DNA from: Ettlia oleoabundans
Taxonomy: Eukaryota; Chlorophyta; Chlorophyceae; Chlamydomonadales
Assembly: GCA_019693395.1 (NCBI GenBank)
Contig: JAAMXP010000947.1
Location: forward strand, 1 to 60,564
Reading direction: 5' to 3'
DNA: 60,564 bases
Part shown: positions 59,998 to 60,564 of the stretch, piece by piece
Numbering within the stretch: the stretch's first letter is position 1
How the letters are laid out: each line of letters starts with the position of its first letter
The notes under the pieces: generated by a model
Told to the model about the DNA's origin: nothing
Databases searched by the model: none
Seen by the model: only the letters and a program-made list of their open reading frames with translations
Translations under genes and position numbers: made by a program

Positions 59998-60564
59998 AAG
60001 GCCATGCCAGAGCTTGGTACATCGCAATCCTCTGTTTGGCGGGTCTTGCGGCTTACTCATCAGTCGTTGACAGCCAGTAAACCACGTACTATAATTTTCC
60101 ATTTATCCTCAGTCGCTACCCTATCATGAATTACTTACGTCTCAAGGTATCCAAGATGTCGATATGTGACTGATCTTTGCTCCTGATATATGTTGTGTCT
60201 GCTAGGCCAGTTAGTACAGTATGTTAATATCCATTGTTACCCTCGCCTTGCTGTTATCAGTTGGTAATGCCCCTCCCTTTCTGTTTCCTTCTTGAGCTGT
60301 ACAGTGAACCCTGTGAACCGCCTGACTACAGTCTAGCCATCCTGCTGAGTTGCGTGTATGGTACAGGCATGGGGAGCCACTTTGCATGACTGGCATTAGA
60401 TTGTGCATGATGGTAAGGGCAATCGAGACGACAAATCAGAAAATCAAACAAAACCCCAGCGGAGCATTGCCATGCATTCATGGAGCCTCGCTTCAGCATC
60501 CAGTTGGAGCAGGAGCAGGGTCAGACAGCGTGCAGGCTTAATCAAGTAAAAAATGACCGCGGGG
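59998..60564. other. 3' flank of the MFS gene
   Basis: AT-richer sequence to the window end; includes the transporter 3' UTR. No other gene recognised. Confidence 0.5.

Overview
This window is nuclear DNA from a green alga. Its genes are split by many short introns with GT...TGCAG borders, plus some GC-AG introns, and the exons are rich in CAG/GCG low-complexity tracts. A plastid-type 4-alpha-glucanotransferase and a flagellar Flattop/FAP126 homologue point to a photosynthetic organism able to build flagella. The pentamer TGTAA, the usual chlorophycean poly(A) signal, lies about 80-245 nt past several stop codons, so I favour Chlorophyceae (Sphaeropleales or Volvocales relatives). The species cannot be named from this. 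There are two runs of N (30410-30426 and 50514-50520). No rRNA, tRNA, CRISPR array or intact transposon was seen.

Layout. 1-3.8 kb, + strand: 3' part of a plastid disproportionating enzyme (DPE1), then a small Flattop/FAP126 gene. 4.2-13.4 kb: a divergent pair sharing a 227 bp promoter, a filamin-RRM-RS protein (-) and a NusG-like protein with a very large RGG/GW insertion (+). 13.8-22.1 kb: an uncertain minus-strand gene, a secreted protein with two PAN/Apple-like repeats (+), a single-pass membrane protein (-) and an SRPBCC protein (-). 23.4-33.5 kb, + strand: a GAF-PAS-protein kinase with 20 exons and a RWD-RING ubiquitin ligase. 34.3-40.5 kb: histone chaperone ASF1 (-), TFIID subunit TAF11 (-) and, head to head with TAF11, an FHA2-like FHA protein (+). 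40.9-51.5 kb: a TCP11-domain protein (+), a U1-type zinc-finger protein (-) and, head to head with it, an inositol trisphosphate 5/6-kinase (+). 52.4-60 kb, + strand: C-terminal exons of an RPB5-like RNA polymerase subunit lacking their N-terminal half, ribosomal protein eL33 (RPL35A), and an MFS transporter of the MFSD6-like type.

These genes do not form one pathway. Several are housekeeping genes for gene expression (ASF1, TAF11, RPL35A, FHA2-like, RS protein, plastid NusG-like protein) and several share short divergent promoters. Exon joins below were derived by hand from splice motifs and reading phase. In the recognised genes nearly every join keeps frame; exceptions are stated.
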